64,000 bases of DNA from Streptomyces sp. NBS 14/10 (GTDB taxonomy: Bacteria; Actinomycetota; Actinomycetes; Streptomycetales; Streptomycetaceae), in NCBI RefSeq assembly GCF_002224125.1, contig NZ_NCSM01000076.1, positions 24,178-88,177 of the forward strand, in the 5' to 3' direction. Position 1 is the first letter of the stretch. Each line of letters begins with the position of its first letter. The position numbers and the translations under genes were made by a program. The notes beneath the pieces are model-generated. The model did not search any database. It was not told where the DNA came from and was given only the letters and a program-made list of their open reading frames with translations. Shown one piece after another: positions 27,426-36,395 of the stretch.

Positions 27426-28634
27426 TCAGAAGCGGGCGCCGAGGGCCGAGCCGTCGCGGGGGACGAGGAAGGTCGAGGACGGGATCGAGCCGTCCGCCGC
27501 GCGGGGGCCGGTGATCTTCGCCTGGTCGGTGCTCAGCACCGAGCCCTCGTTCCACACCCCGCCCAGGTCCCAGGAGTTGCCCTTCGAGGTGGAGCTGCCG
27601 AGCTGGACCGGCTCGGTGTCCAGCAGCGAGAGGTTCGCGGTGAGCGTGGCGTGCGACCGGTCCGTCCGGAAGCCGCTGCCGCCGTTGCGGTAGGTGGTGG
27701 TGCGGGAGATGGCGAGGGCACCCGGGTTGCCGTTGTCCGTGACGCCGTGCGCCGCGTTGCCGAAGGCGATGGCGTTGCGCAGCGAGTGGTCGGCGGGCGG
27801 GTCCACATCGCCACCGCCGCCCATCTTGAAGCCGTTGCCGTCGCCGGTGAAGTCGGGGAAGTTCCACCGGTTGAACCCGTTGCCGTACGCGATCGTGTTC
27901 TCGATGGCGATGGGGGAGGTGAACTCCCAGGCGTCGAAGCCGTCGTCCGCGTTGTTCCACAGCCTGGCCCCGCGGACCCGATTGCCCTCGCCCTGACCCT
28001 CCTTGATGGCCAGGCCGTCGGCGCTCTCGCCGTTCTTGCGCGGGTCGCGGTTGCCGTACGAGTCGAGGTTCGCGATCAGGTTGCGGCTGGAGGCGCCCTG
28101 GAGCTGGAAACCGGACTCGTAGTTGTCGCGCGTGGTCAGCCCGGTGAACTCGTTGTCGTTGCAGCCGGCGCAGTAGATCCCGTACGGCCCGTGGACGATC
28201 TCCAGGCCCCGGATCCGCCAGTACGAGGCCTCCTGGTGGATGGCCCCGCGCTCGGCCCGGGGGATCGAGCCGCCGACCGGGGTGTGGCTGGCGGGCAGCC
28301 GCTCGCCGTCGATGACGACGTGCTCACCGGAGTAGTTGGTCAGCGTGATGGGGCTGCCCGCCGTACCGGAGGTGGCGATCGTGATGTTGTCGGTCAGCTC
28401 GTAGGTGCCGCCGCGGACCGCGATGGTGTCTCCGGGCCCGCTTCGGTCCACCGCCGCCTGGACGGTGGCCAGCGGGTCCTCCAGGGTGCCCGCGCCGGTG
28501 TCGTGCCCGCCCGGGGCCACGACGATCTGCCGCGCCGCGGCGGCGGCGGGCGCCGCGGGTAATGCCCGCGGCGCGCCCACCGCCGCCAGGGACACCGCGC
28601 CGAGCAGCACCGTCACGGCTTTGTTGACCTTCAC
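27426..28634 (-). CDS. Secreted right-handed beta-helix pectate lyase-like protein (PL9 type)
   Basis: A secreted protein of about 402 aa. The signal peptide ends in an Ala-rich stretch near residue 35. The mature protein opens with QIVVAPGGHDTGAGTLEDPLATVQAAV and continues as a beta-helix with Asn/Gly ladders (DGNGFKMGGGG, NAAHGVTDNGNPG), the PL9 pectate lyase pattern. GTG 28634 is preferred because GAAGGG lies about 9 nt upstream; ATG 28643 abuts that site. It would cleave polygalacturonan outside the cell, which fits the hexuronate operon just to the left. Confidence 0.8.
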   Translation of the reverse strand: MKVNKAVTVLLGAVSLAAVGAPRALPAAPAAAAARQIVVAPGGHDTGAGTLEDPLATVQAAVDRSGPGDTIAVRGGTYELTDNITIATSGTAGSPITLTNYSGEHVVIDGERLPASHTPVGGSIPRAERGAIHQEASYWRIRGLEIVHGPYGIYCAGCNDNEFTGLTTRDNYESGFQLQGASSRNLIANLDSYGNRDPRKNGESADGLAIKEGQGEGNRVRGARLWNNADDGFDAWEFTSPIAIENTIAYGNGFNRWNFPDFTGDGNGFKMGGGGDVDPPADHSLRNAIAFGNAAHGVTDNGNPGALAISRTTTYRNGGSGFRTDRSHATLTANLSLLDTEPVQLGSSTSKGNSWDLGGVWNEGSVLSTDQAKITGPRAADGSIPSSTFLVPRDGSALGARF

Positions 28635-28743
28635 TGGGCCCATCCCTTCACCGGTCCGTCCTGGCCTCCGGCTCTACGTCGCCGCCCCGGCCCGATAGGT
28701 TGCCGCCTTCCGGGGCGACGGGCGCGCCGGCGCCGCCCGGTGG

Positions 28744-28980
28744 TCACAGGCCCTGCGAGAGCAGCAGCTCATGGGCCAGCCGGGCGCCGCGGGCCGCCGC
28801 CTCCGCCGCCAGGGCGTCGTCCTGCGTCGGAATGTTCTCCAGGCCCTGCGCCAGCGCCCGGACCGCGTCCGCCAGGGTCTGCACATGCGTCTCCAGCAGC
28901 CGCAGCCGCTCCTCCTCGCTCTGTGTGTCCAGGGTGCTCGGGCGGGTTCCGGCACTCTGCTCGGGGGTGTGGTTCGTCAT
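28744..28980 (-). CDS. Small conserved helical protein
   Basis: A 78-aa acidic protein, largely a single predicted coiled coil (residues 20-70, with LRLLETHVQTLADAVRALAQGLENI showing heptad leucines). A strong GGAGGAGGG site precedes ATG 28980 and codon use is typical, which supports a real gene despite its size. Its function is unknown. It lies about 110 bp from the start of the lyase gene. Confidence 0.65.
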   Translation of the reverse strand: MTNHTPEQSAGTRPSTLDTQSEEERLRLLETHVQTLADAVRALAQGLENIPTQDDALAAEAAARGARLAHELLLSQGL

Positions 28981-29091
28981 CTCGGGGCCCTCCTCCCGGG
29001 TGCGTGGTCGCCAAGGAGTGGCGTCTCCTCTCAGCGTCGCACCTGGGGCGGCACGGCGGTACGCCGGTCCGGGCCCGCTCCGCCGTTCTTA

Positions 29092-29108
29092 CGATCGCGG
29101 AGCGATCG
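29092..29108 (-). terminator. Short hairpin after the phosphotransferase gene
   Basis: CGATCGC at 29092-29098 and GCGATCG at 29102-29108 form a 7-bp stem with a 3-nt loop, 37 bp past the stop of the APH-like gene. It is weak but well placed. Confidence 0.35.
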
Positions 29109-29144
29109 GACCCGACTCCGTGGCGTAGTCGAACCACGCCGAGA

Positions 29145-30158
29145 TCATCCGCCGGCCGCCTCCATGTCCCGCAGGGCCGCCAGGAGATGCGGTGCCACAC
29201 GCTGCTGGGTACGGACCGACTCCTCGGGTGAATAGCCCCGGGGCACCGCCTCGACCAGCATGATCAGATAGAGATAGGCGCGGTAGAGCGCCAGGCGCAG
29301 CCGTACGGAGTCGTCGAAGCGCGGCGGACCGGCGACCGCGGCGTATCCGGACAGGAAGTCCGTATCGTCCTCCACGTTTCCCAGCAGCGCCAGCGAGACG
29401 AAATCGGCCACCGGATCGCCCCAGAACATCCGCTCGCCGTCGATGACGCCACTGAGCGTTCGGGCCCCGGCCTCGCCGTCGAGCAGCAGGTTTCCGTCCC
29501 ACAGGTCGAAATGCACCAGGGCGGGCGTGACCACGTCGTCGAGTACGCCCGCCACCGCGGCGAACAGCCCCCTGACGCGGGCCACTGGCACGGGCAGCGC
29601 GGCACGGTAGCGCTCGGCGTCGTCGAGTATCGCGTCCGTCATCCCCGTGAAGGCCTGCCGCCAGCTCGCCGCCGGCGGGCCGAAGGGCTCGGCGGGGTAG
29701 CCGAAGCCGGTTCCGGCCACGGTGTGGAGGCGGGCCACCAGCCGCCCGAGCTCTTCCCTGAGCCGACGGCGCTCGCCGTCCGGGATCGTCCCGGAGATCT
29801 CATGCCATGGTGTACCGGGGCGCAGGGTGCTGATCAGATAGGGCCCGCCGGCCGCGTGCGGATCGAGTTCGCTGTGTACGACCTCGGGGACCGGGATGTC
29901 CACCGCCGTGGCCGCCGAGGTGTAGAAGAGCACTTCGCCTCGGAGGAGTTCGTGCTCGTAGCCGAGTCGGGGGGTGTCCGGGGTCGGAGGGATCTTCACC
30001 ACCCACTGCCGTTGGCCGTCGAGGTCGACGCGTAGCACGGTGTTGTAGGTGCCGCCGGACAGGGGCGTGTAGCGCGCGGCGTCCGCGTCGGCGACGCCCG
30101 CGGCCTTGAGCGCCGCGGCGGCAGCGGCGACCTGGTCGTCCTGGGGCTGTCGGCTCAC
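29145..30158 (-). CDS. Aminoglycoside phosphotransferase-family (APH) kinase
   Basis: A 337-aa kinase of the APH/choline-kinase fold. The Gly-rich loop (PLSGGTYNTVLRV), invariant Lys (WVVKIPP), catalytic loop (ALVHFDLWDGNLLLD, with an HFD in place of the more common HGD) and metal-binding Asp (VIDGERMFWGDPVADF) are all in order. GTG 30158 is supported by GAGGAGG 7 nt upstream. These enzymes phosphorylate antibiotics or small metabolites. There is no antibiotic cluster directly beside it, so a resistance role is only possible. The 209 bp upstream, to the marR stop, hold nothing recognised. Confidence 0.8.
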   Translation of the reverse strand: MSRQPQDDQVAAAAAALKAAGVADADAARYTPLSGGTYNTVLRVDLDGQRQWVVKIPPTPDTPRLGYEHELLRGEVLFYTSAATAVDIPVPEVVHSELDPHAAGGPYLISTLRPGTPWHEISGTIPDGERRRLREELGRLVARLHTVAGTGFGYPAEPFGPPAASWRQAFTGMTDAILDDAERYRAALPVPVARVRGLFAAVAGVLDDVVTPALVHFDLWDGNLLLDGEAGARTLSGVIDGERMFWGDPVADFVSLALLGNVEDDTDFLSGYAAVAGPPRFDDSVRLRLALYRAYLYLIMLVEAVPRGYSPEESVRTQQRVAPHLLAALRDMEAAGG

Positions 30159-30367
30159 GCGTGTTCCTCCTCGTCTCGGCCACGGGCCGCTCGCCCGGCG
30201 CGCCGGGCGCGGGGCGCCGCGGGACGGCTTCCCGCGCCCTACGCCGGGCCGGACGGGTCGGACCGCCAAAACTTTCTCGATCTTACGCAGTTGATGCCGG
30301 GCCATCGCCCCCGGTTCGCGGCCACCGTCAGACAGAGGAAGAGCCCAGGGTCCGCCGCCCGGCCGGG

Positions 30368-30838
30368 TCAGTGTGCGGCGGACCGCTCGGCGAGCCGGGC
30401 CATCTGGTGGCGCGCCAGCTCGGTGGTCCTGCGCATATGGCGCAGCAGCACGGCGAGATCTGCCTCGCTGTCCTCGTGGAACAGCTCCTCCCAGCCCGCG
30501 CCCAGCTCCCGCCACACGGCTCCGAACCGCTCCATCGCCCCGGGCACCACCTCCACCAGGACCCGCCGCCGGTCCTGCTCGTCCCGGCGGCGGGTGACCT
30601 GGCCCGCCTTCTCCAGCCGGTCGACCAGCCGGGTGGCCGAACCGCTGGTCAGCCCGGTCAGTTCGGCGATCCGCCCGGTGGTGACGGGACCGTCCTCGAG
30701 TGTGAGGAGGTTGAGGCACTGCAGATCGGTGGGGTGCATCCCCAGGTGGTCCGCCACCGCCTGGTTGAACAGGATGTACGAGGCCATATAGCGCCGGGAC
30801 GCCGACCCCAGCTCTGTCATCAGGTCCTCGCGTGCCAT
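30368..30838 (-). CDS. MarR-family transcriptional regulator
   Basis: A 156-aa winged-helix protein. The DNA-binding core lies at residues 45-105 (TTGRIAELTGLTSGSATRLVDRLEKAG, then the wing RRRDEQDRRRVLVEV). It is divergent from an NmrA-family gene, and the gap has TGCG-N3-CGCA-type repeats, so it probably represses both genes and responds to a small phenolic or redox ligand. Confidence 0.9.
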   Translation of the reverse strand: MAREDLMTELGSASRRYMASYILFNQAVADHLGMHPTDLQCLNLLTLEDGPVTTGRIAELTGLTSGSATRLVDRLEKAGQVTRRRDEQDRRRVLVEVVPGAMERFGAVWRELGAGWEELFHEDSEADLAVLLRHMRRTTELARHQMARLAERSAAH

Positions 30839-30928
30839 CGGCAGGCCTCCCGCGCCTCTGTGTCGTTGTGCCGTGTCTCCGTGCGGCGCGTCTCCATGCG
30901 GGGCGCGGCCGAAGTGCCCCGTGTCCGC

Positions 30929-31031
30929 TGCGCCACGCAGACATCCTAGTCACCGCCCCCTCGCTCGACGGTTCGCCGGATAAATATTTGCGTCACGCAG
31001 TCAATGTGTCGTACGTTCTCTGCATGACGCA
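30929..31031. promoter_or_regulatory. MarR-type operator sites and leaderless promoter
   Basis: Related inverted repeats lie at 30929-30939 (TGCGCCACGCA), 30989-30999 (TGCGTCACGCA, perfect arms TGCGT/ACGCA) and 31021-31031 (TGCATGACGCA, covering the start codon). TTGCGT at 30988 and TACGTT at 31012, 18 bp apart, would start transcription at about the A of ATG 31024, with no ribosome site visible. Confidence 0.55.
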
Positions 31032-31896
31032 GATGAATATCTCTCTCCCGGTGGCCGTGTCCGGCGCCACCGGTGCCCAAGGCGGCGCCGCGGCCCGCGC
31101 ACTGCTTCAGCTCGGCCGTCCGGTCCGCGCGCTCACCCGCGACCCCGCCACACCCGCCGCCGCCGAACTGCGCGCTCTGGGTGCGGAGGTGGTCCGGGCC
31201 GACTTCGACGACGAGGCATCCCTGGCCACCGCGCTCGCCGGCACCGGAGCGCTCTTCGCGATGTCCACACCGTTCGGCAGCGACCTCTCCGCCGAGGTCC
31301 GTCAGGGGACCGCCCTGCTGGACGCGGCGGTCGCCGTCGGGGTGCGACACATCGTGTTCACCTCCGCCGCCAACGCCGACCGGTCCACGGGCATCCCGCA
31401 CTTCGAGAGCAAGTGGCGGATCGAGCGACACCTGGCCACCCTCGATGTGACATGGACCGTGATCGGCCCCGGTGTCTTCATGGAGAACTATGCGAACGGC
31501 TGGACCATGGAATCGCTCCGCGAGGGTGTCTTCGCGCTGCCCATGCCACCCGGGCGCCCGCTGCCGCTGATCGCCGCGAGGGACATCGGCGCCTTCGCGG
31601 CCCTGGCGCTGAACCGCCCCGCGGAGTTCGGCGGGCGCCGGATCGACATCGCCGCGCAGTGGCGGACACCCGAGCAGATCGCCACCGCGATCGGCGCCGC
31701 GAGCGGTCGCGAGATCCGCCACCGAGAGGTGCCGCTGACGGTCGCCGAGAGCTACTCCGGCGACCTGGCCGCCATGTTCCGCTACTTCCAGGAGACCGGG
31801 CTGGACGTGGACATCGACGGACTGCGCCGGGACCACCCCGAGGTCGGCTGGCACACCCTCGAGAAATGGGCCAGCGACCGCGAGTGGAACCTCTGA
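31024..31896 (+). CDS. NmrA-family NAD(P)-binding protein
   Basis: A 290-aa atypical short-chain reductase of the NmrA/HSCARG group. The Rossmann motif appears as AVSGATGAQGGAAARAL near the N-terminus. Later parts read HIVFTSAANADRSTGIPHFESKWRIERHL and VIGPGVFMENYANGW, typical of azoreductase-like or NmrA redox sensors. ATG 31024 lacks a ribosome site and is predicted to be translated leaderless; ATG 31033 is possible. The divergent MarR gene likely controls it. Confidence 0.85.
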   Translation: MTQMNISLPVAVSGATGAQGGAAARALLQLGRPVRALTRDPATPAAAELRALGAEVVRADFDDEASLATALAGTGALFAMSTPFGSDLSAEVRQGTALLDAAVAVGVRHIVFTSAANADRSTGIPHFESKWRIERHLATLDVTWTVIGPGVFMENYANGWTMESLREGVFALPMPPGRPLPLIAARDIGAFAALALNRPAEFGGRRIDIAAQWRTPEQIATAIGAASGREIRHREVPLTVAESYSGDLAAMFRYFQETGLDVDIDGLRRDHPEVGWHTLEKWASDREWNL

Positions 31897-31953
31897 CACC
31901 TGCTCAGCCGCCGCGCGGCGGCGAAAAAGGGCGAGCCTCGACCACGGCCCCGC

Positions 31954-33249
31954 ATGGCATCATTCGCGATCATGGACACGACGAGCCAGGCCGAGGTCGC
32001 CGAGCGCCGCCGCTTCGGGGTGCTCAGGCAACGGGACTTCCGGCTGCTGTGGACGGGCGAGACCGCCAGTGGGCTCGGCAACAGCGTCACCACGGTGGCG
32101 CTGCCCCTGATAGCGGTGGTGGTGCTACGGGCCGACACCTTCGCCATCGGCCTGCTCACCGCGGCCGTCTGGCTGCCGTGGCTGGTGATCGGGCTACCGG
32201 CCGGCGCGTGGGTGGACCGGCTCCGCAAGCGGCCCGTCATGATCGCCTGCAATCTCGTCTCGGCCGTCATGTACGCGAGCGTCCCCCTCGCCGCCTGGCT
32301 GGACGCGCTCACCTACACCCATCTGCTGGTGGTGGCCCTGGTGTGCGGAGTGGCCTCGGTGTTCTTCAGCACCGCGTACCACGCGTACATACCCGTCGTG
32401 CTCCACGGCCGCGACCTGCTCGAGGGAAACGCGAAACTCCAGGGCAGCGAGTCCGGCACCCAGGTGGTCGGCCGCGGAGCCGCCGGCCTGGTCGCGCAGG
32501 CATTCGGCGCGGTCCTCGGGCTGCTGATCGACGCGATGACCTTCGTCGTCTCCAGCGTGTGCCTGGCCCTGCTGCGGGTCCGTGAACCGGACCCGGAGGC
32601 CCCCGCCCCCGAGGTCACGCTGCGCCGGCAGATACGCGAGGGATTCGGTTTCGTCGCCCGCGACCGCTATCTGCGGCCGATGGTGACGTTCGGGGCCGTG
32701 GCCAACCTGGCGCTGATGGGGTATCAGGCGGTGCAGGTCGCGTTCCTGGTGCGCACGGTCCACGCGACCCCCGCGACCGTCGGTGTCCTGATCATGGTGG
32801 GCAGCCTCGGGGGCATCCTGGGCGCCGCGCTGGCCGGCCCCGTCGGCCGACGCTTCGGGACGGCCCGCGGGACGCTGGTCCTGCTGGCGCTCACCAGCCC
32901 CTTCGTACTGCTGCTGCCACTGACCGCACCGGGGGCCGGTCTGCCGTTCTTCGCGATCGGTGCGTTCATGGTGGGGCTGGGGATCGTCGCGTGCAACGTG
33001 GTGGTGGGCAGCTTCCGGCAGAGCTACTGCCCGCCCCATCTGCTGGGGCGGGTCGTCGCGACGGCCATGGTCCTCAACCACTGCACCATTCCGCTCGGCT
33101 CCCTGCTCGGCGGACTCCTCGGCGACGTCGTCGGGCTTCGCCCCGCCATGTGGATCATGACGGTCCTGTTCGCGCCCAGCTGGCTGCTCCTCATGCTGGG
33201 CCCCATGCGCACCGAGCGCGACCTGCCCCGGACGGTGGCGGTCAGCTGA
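31954..33249 (+). CDS. MFS exporter (MFS_3/EntS-like)
   Basis: A 431-aa, 12-helix major facilitator protein. It shows FRLLWTGETASGLGNSVTTVALPLIAVVVL at helix 1, the loop GAWVDRLRKRPVM between helices 2 and 3, and SFRQSYCPPHLLGRV in the second half, as in exporters related to EntS and macrolide efflux proteins. ATG 31954 or 31972; no strong ribosome site decides. It follows the NmrA gene by 57 bp. Its 3' end overlaps the convergent HAD gene by 8 bp. Confidence 0.8.
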   Translation: MASFAIMDTTSQAEVAERRRFGVLRQRDFRLLWTGETASGLGNSVTTVALPLIAVVVLRADTFAIGLLTAAVWLPWLVIGLPAGAWVDRLRKRPVMIACNLVSAVMYASVPLAAWLDALTYTHLLVVALVCGVASVFFSTAYHAYIPVVLHGRDLLEGNAKLQGSESGTQVVGRGAAGLVAQAFGAVLGLLIDAMTFVVSSVCLALLRVREPDPEAPAPEVTLRRQIREGFGFVARDRYLRPMVTFGAVANLALMGYQAVQVAFLVRTVHATPATVGVLIMVGSLGGILGAALAGPVGRRFGTARGTLVLLALTSPFVLLLPLTAPGAGLPFFAIGAFMVGLGIVACNVVVGSFRQSYCPPHLLGRVVATAMVLNHCTIPLGSLLGGLLGDVVGLRPAMWIMTVLFAPSWLLLMLGPMRTERDLPRTVAVS

Positions 33250-33955
33250 CGGGCCGCTGCGCCGCCCAGGAGTCGAGCACCGTCAGCACGTCCTTGAGGG
33301 TGTGCGCGGTGGCATCCGGCTCCGCCGAGTCCGATCCGCGCTCCTCCTCGGGGATGGTGCTGTGGGGCACCCAGATGGTGCGCATACGGGCCTGCCGCGC
33401 ACCGTAGATGTCCTCGAAGAGCCGGTCGCCGACGAACGCGCACGCGCCGGGGTCCTCGGCGCCCAGCCGCTCCGCGATCAGCTCGAAGATGAGCGGATTG
33501 GGCTTCGTCCAGGGCACTTCGCTGGAGTAGACCGCGGCGTCGATCAGGTCGTGGACGCCGTCCCGCTCGAAGATCTCATGGTGCCAGTCGGCCGACCACA
33601 GCGTGTTGGAGAGCACCCCGACCCCCAGATCCCGCTCGCGCAGGGTGCGCAGCAGCTCCGCGCCCTCCGAGTCGAGGTAGGTGTGCTCCTCCCAGGCCCG
33701 TCGGTAGGTCGCGATCGCCGTGCCGTCCGGGACCACGTCCACGGCGCGGAACACCTCGTCGAGGGTGGCCGAGCCCTGCGTGTCCCGGCAGCGGGCCATC
33801 AGCTCCCGCTCGGCCTGGAACAGCCGCTCGGCGAGGTCCGGCGCGCCGTCCGGGTCGATCTCGCGCGCGGTCTCCAGCCAGATGCCCGCCACGTCCACCG
33901 TGTGCCAGGGAGTGAGTGTCCCCGCCCAGTCGAAGACGACGTACTTGATGGTCAT
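33242..33955 (-). CDS. HAD-superfamily phosphatase, tubercidin-type cluster edge
   Basis: A 237-aa HAD hydrolase. Motif I reads VVFDWAGTLT (nucleophile Asp at 9, then a Trp-Ala where a second Asp is usual), motif II VGVLSNT, motif III Lys in WTKPNP and motif IV FVGDRLFEDIYGAR. The lost second Asp of motif I (D-x-D to D-W-A) resembles phosphonatase-type members and may alter general acid chemistry. It follows an MFS gene by 30 bp, at the end of the deazapurine cluster, and could remove a phosphate from a pathway nucleotide. That role is inference. Confidence 0.8.
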   Translation of the reverse strand: MTIKYVVFDWAGTLTPWHTVDVAGIWLETAREIDPDGAPDLAERLFQAERELMARCRDTQGSATLDEVFRAVDVVPDGTAIATYRRAWEEHTYLDSEGAELLRTLRERDLGVGVLSNTLWSADWHHEIFERDGVHDLIDAAVYSSEVPWTKPNPLIFELIAERLGAEDPGACAFVGDRLFEDIYGARQARMRTIWVPHSTIPEEERGSDSAEPDATAHTLKDVLTVLDSWAAQRPVS

Positions 33956-33985
33956 GCTGCTCCTCGCCCTTCCCGCCCGAACCGG

Positions 33986-35278
33986 TCACGCCTGCTGCCC
34001 CCTGCCCACCGCGGCGCGCAGCAGCACGACGCCGACCGCGCACCCCACCAGCAGCGTCGGGCCCACCGCCCACCATCCGTCCGCCGCCGTGACGACCAGA
34101 CCCACCAGTGGTGGTCCCGCGAGCGATCCGACGCTGCCGAGCTGGGCCACCAGGCCGTTGGCCATGCCGACGTCGGCGCTGGTCCTCACCACGAGGGGGA
34201 GGGCCGCGAAGACGGTGGCGACGACCAACTCGTTGGTGATCGCGATCAGCACCGCGCTGGTCATCGAGATGCCCAGACCGCCCGTCGAACCGAACGCCGC
34301 GAAGGCGCCGACCGGCATCAACAGGGCAGCCGTGAAAAGGTACTTCATGCGCGCCCCGCGGCGCAGCAGCACACTCGCCGCGAAGCCCCCCGCCACCCCG
34401 GCGAAGGACACGCTTCCGGTGAGCGTTCCGGCCGCCGCGGTGGGCACGTCGAACTCGTCGTGCAGATACGTGGGGTAGAGCGCGACGAAGGTGACGATCG
34501 TGGCGCTGATGGTGGCGAAGCCGGCGCCGAGCGCGACCGGGCGGGCCAGCCTGCGGGCGCGCGCCCAGCGATCACCGGAGCCGTCCCCGTCCCCAGCACG
34601 GGATTCCGTTGCCACCGCCCCGTCGGCCGGCCCTTCCGGCTCCGGCCCGCCCTCCCGGGCGCCGGTCCCGGGGAGGTACAGCGCCGCACCAGCCACCGCG
34701 AGGGTGGCCGCCGCGGCGACCACCAGCGAGGTCCGCCAGCCGAACCCCGCGGACAGCAGCCCGCCGCCGAACGCGCCCAGCGCGAGCCCCACCGGCATGA
34801 AGGTGCCCCAGACCGCCAGCGCCACCGTGCGGCGCTCGTCGTCGCCGAGCCCCAGGATCAGCACCGGGGCCGCGATCACGACGACCACATAGCCCATGCT
34901 CTCCACCAGCCGCCCGCCGAGCAGCAGCGGAAACCCGTCGGCCCGGGAGACCAGCAGCCCCGCGAGTCCCATCACCACCAGGCCGCCGATCAGCGTCCGT
35001 CTCGGGTCCAGGGGGCGCAGCACGACGCTCACCGCCAGCCCCAGCACGGCGGCCACCGCGGTGACCGAGGAGGCGACCAGGCCGACTTGTCCCAGAGAGA
35101 GCCCCAAGTCGTTCTCGAGGTCAATGGATACGGGCGTGATTCTGCCGATGCTGGTGGCAGCCATGACGCCCGACAGGTAAATTAAAGCGAAATACCACCA
35201 ATATGCGTGGCTCATTTGCTCATCGGATTCCGGAATCCCTGCTTCTGCGGTATCAGTGGTGTCGCTCTTCCTGCCCAT
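33986..35278 (-). CDS. MFS transporter, candidate nucleoside exporter of the cluster
   Basis: A 430-aa, 12-helix MFS protein of the CynX/NimT-like type (helix 1 YFALIYLSGVMAATSIGRITP; loop RPLDPRRTLIG). A charged linker of about 40 residues separates the two halves (near 210-245). It has a rare TTA leucine codon at codon 32 (35183-35185), so bldA tRNA is needed. It is divergent from the PfkB kinase, 48 bp apart, and precedes the HAD gene. In this setting it likely exports the 7-deazapurine nucleoside, giving self-protection. Confidence 0.8.
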   Translation of the reverse strand: MGRKSDTTDTAEAGIPESDEQMSHAYWWYFALIYLSGVMAATSIGRITPVSIDLENDLGLSLGQVGLVASSVTAVAAVLGLAVSVVLRPLDPRRTLIGGLVVMGLAGLLVSRADGFPLLLGGRLVESMGYVVVVIAAPVLILGLGDDERRTVALAVWGTFMPVGLALGAFGGGLLSAGFGWRTSLVVAAAATLAVAGAALYLPGTGAREGGPEPEGPADGAVATESRAGDGDGSGDRWARARRLARPVALGAGFATISATIVTFVALYPTYLHDEFDVPTAAAGTLTGSVSFAGVAGGFAASVLLRRGARMKYLFTAALLMPVGAFAAFGSTGGLGISMTSAVLIAITNELVVATVFAALPLVVRTSADVGMANGLVAQLGSVGSLAGPPLVGLVVTAADGWWAVGPTLLVGCAVGVVLLRAAVGRGQQA

Positions 35279-35326
35279 GGGTCAAAAACCTTTCCTTACG
35301 GGTCAACGCGGGGGGTATCGCTCGAC

Positions 35327-36337
35327 ATGGTGGCAGTAGAAGACGGGTCCGTGCCGCGCTCCGGCATTCTTGTGCTCGGTTCCCTGGTGATGGACCGTAA
35401 GTTTTTCGCCGCGGGGCTGCTCGAACGCGGAGCGGGCCGCGGCGAAACGGTGTGGTCCATGGAGCGGCACCACGGCGGCGTCGGCCGCAATGTCGCCACG
35501 AACGCGGCCCGGCTCGGCCACCCGGTCACCTTCGCCGGTCTGTCCGGTTTCGGCGCGGACGCGGCGGAGCTGGAGGGCGCCCTGACCCGGCTGGGCCTCG
35601 CCCTCCACGTACGGCGCGTCGCCGACGGCGTCGGACGGTTCGACGTCACGCTGGACGCCCGCGGATCGCAGATCTCCTCGCGTATCGCCCTCCCCGACCC
35701 GGCCCTGGGAAAGGCGCTGTGCGGTCCGGAGCTGGCCGCGCGCATCGCCACGGCGGGGGCGGTGGTGATGGAGGGCGGGCTCGACGAGGAGCTGCTGGTG
35801 TGGGTGTCGCAGCAGGCCAGGCGGCACGCGGTCCCGGTGTGCTGCCTGCCCACCCGGCAGGCCGACTTCGGGCCGCGCGCCCATCTGCTGCCGCGTTACG
35901 ACGTACTGGTCCTCAACACCGGGGAGGCGGGCGCGCTGCTGGGACGGGACCCCGGCACGCCGACCGGGCCCGCCGAGCAGGCCGAGCTGCTGATGCGCCG
36001 GGGCCCCGGGGTGGTCGTGGTCACCGACGGAGCCCGCGGGGCGGCCCTGGCGGTCGCGACCGCCCCGGGGCCGGTGCACCTCCCGGCCGAGCCGGGCGTA
36101 TGCACCGACGATACGGGCGCAGGCGACGCGCTGGCCTCGGCCCTCGTCGCCGCCCTGGCGGCCGGCCGTACGCCGCGGGACGCCCTGGCCCATGGGCTGC
36201 GCGCGGCCCGGGTGACCATCGCATGCCCGCAGAGCACCTGTCACGCCCTGTCGTCGGCCCTCGTCCACGCGGCGCCGAAGGGGCGCGACCCTGTCGAAAG
36301 GGAGCGCGCGCGGAGACCCCGAGGTACGAGGGGCTGA
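35327..36337 (+). CDS. PfkB-family carbohydrate/nucleoside kinase
   Basis: A 336-aa ribokinase-like enzyme. The first PfkB signature is ERHHGGVGRNVATNAARLG near residue 48. The second, CTDDTGAGDALASALVAAL, lies near 262-280 and holds the catalytic Asp and anion hole. ATG 35327 begins just before GILVLGSLVMDRKF; the in-frame extension to 35207 lacks homology. Relatives phosphorylate ribose, adenosine or pseudouridine. In this cluster it may phosphorylate a nucleoside or feed ribose to PRPP; the substrate is not known. It is convergent with tubG. Confidence 0.8.
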   Translation: MVAVEDGSVPRSGILVLGSLVMDRKFFAAGLLERGAGRGETVWSMERHHGGVGRNVATNAARLGHPVTFAGLSGFGADAAELEGALTRLGLALHVRRVADGVGRFDVTLDARGSQISSRIALPDPALGKALCGPELAARIATAGAVVMEGGLDEELLVWVSQQARRHAVPVCCLPTRQADFGPRAHLLPRYDVLVLNTGEAGALLGRDPGTPTGPAEQAELLMRRGPGVVVVTDGARGAALAVATAPGPVHLPAEPGVCTDDTGAGDALASALVAALAAGRTPRDALAHGLRAARVTIACPQSTCHALSSALVHAAPKGRDPVERERARRPRGTRG

Positions 36338-36395
36338 GCACGGTCGACCGTCGACAGGGTCTGAGGCGCCCCGGAGGCGAACCAGTGTTGCAGCG

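Noticed and set aside
26215..27960. A 581-codon P450 with a long N-terminal extension
   Set aside because: The extra 188 codons are antisense to the lyase beta-helix; the P450 fold is complete from ATG 27396.
30158..30368. Possible small gene in the 209-bp gap between the kinase and marR
   Set aside because: No frame there has a ribosome site with suitable codon bias.
29145..30953. N-terminal extension of the APH-like kinase by about 265 codons
   Set aside because: The extension is Arg/Pro/Gly-rich, runs antisense through marR space, and a strong GAGGAGG sits before GTG 30158.
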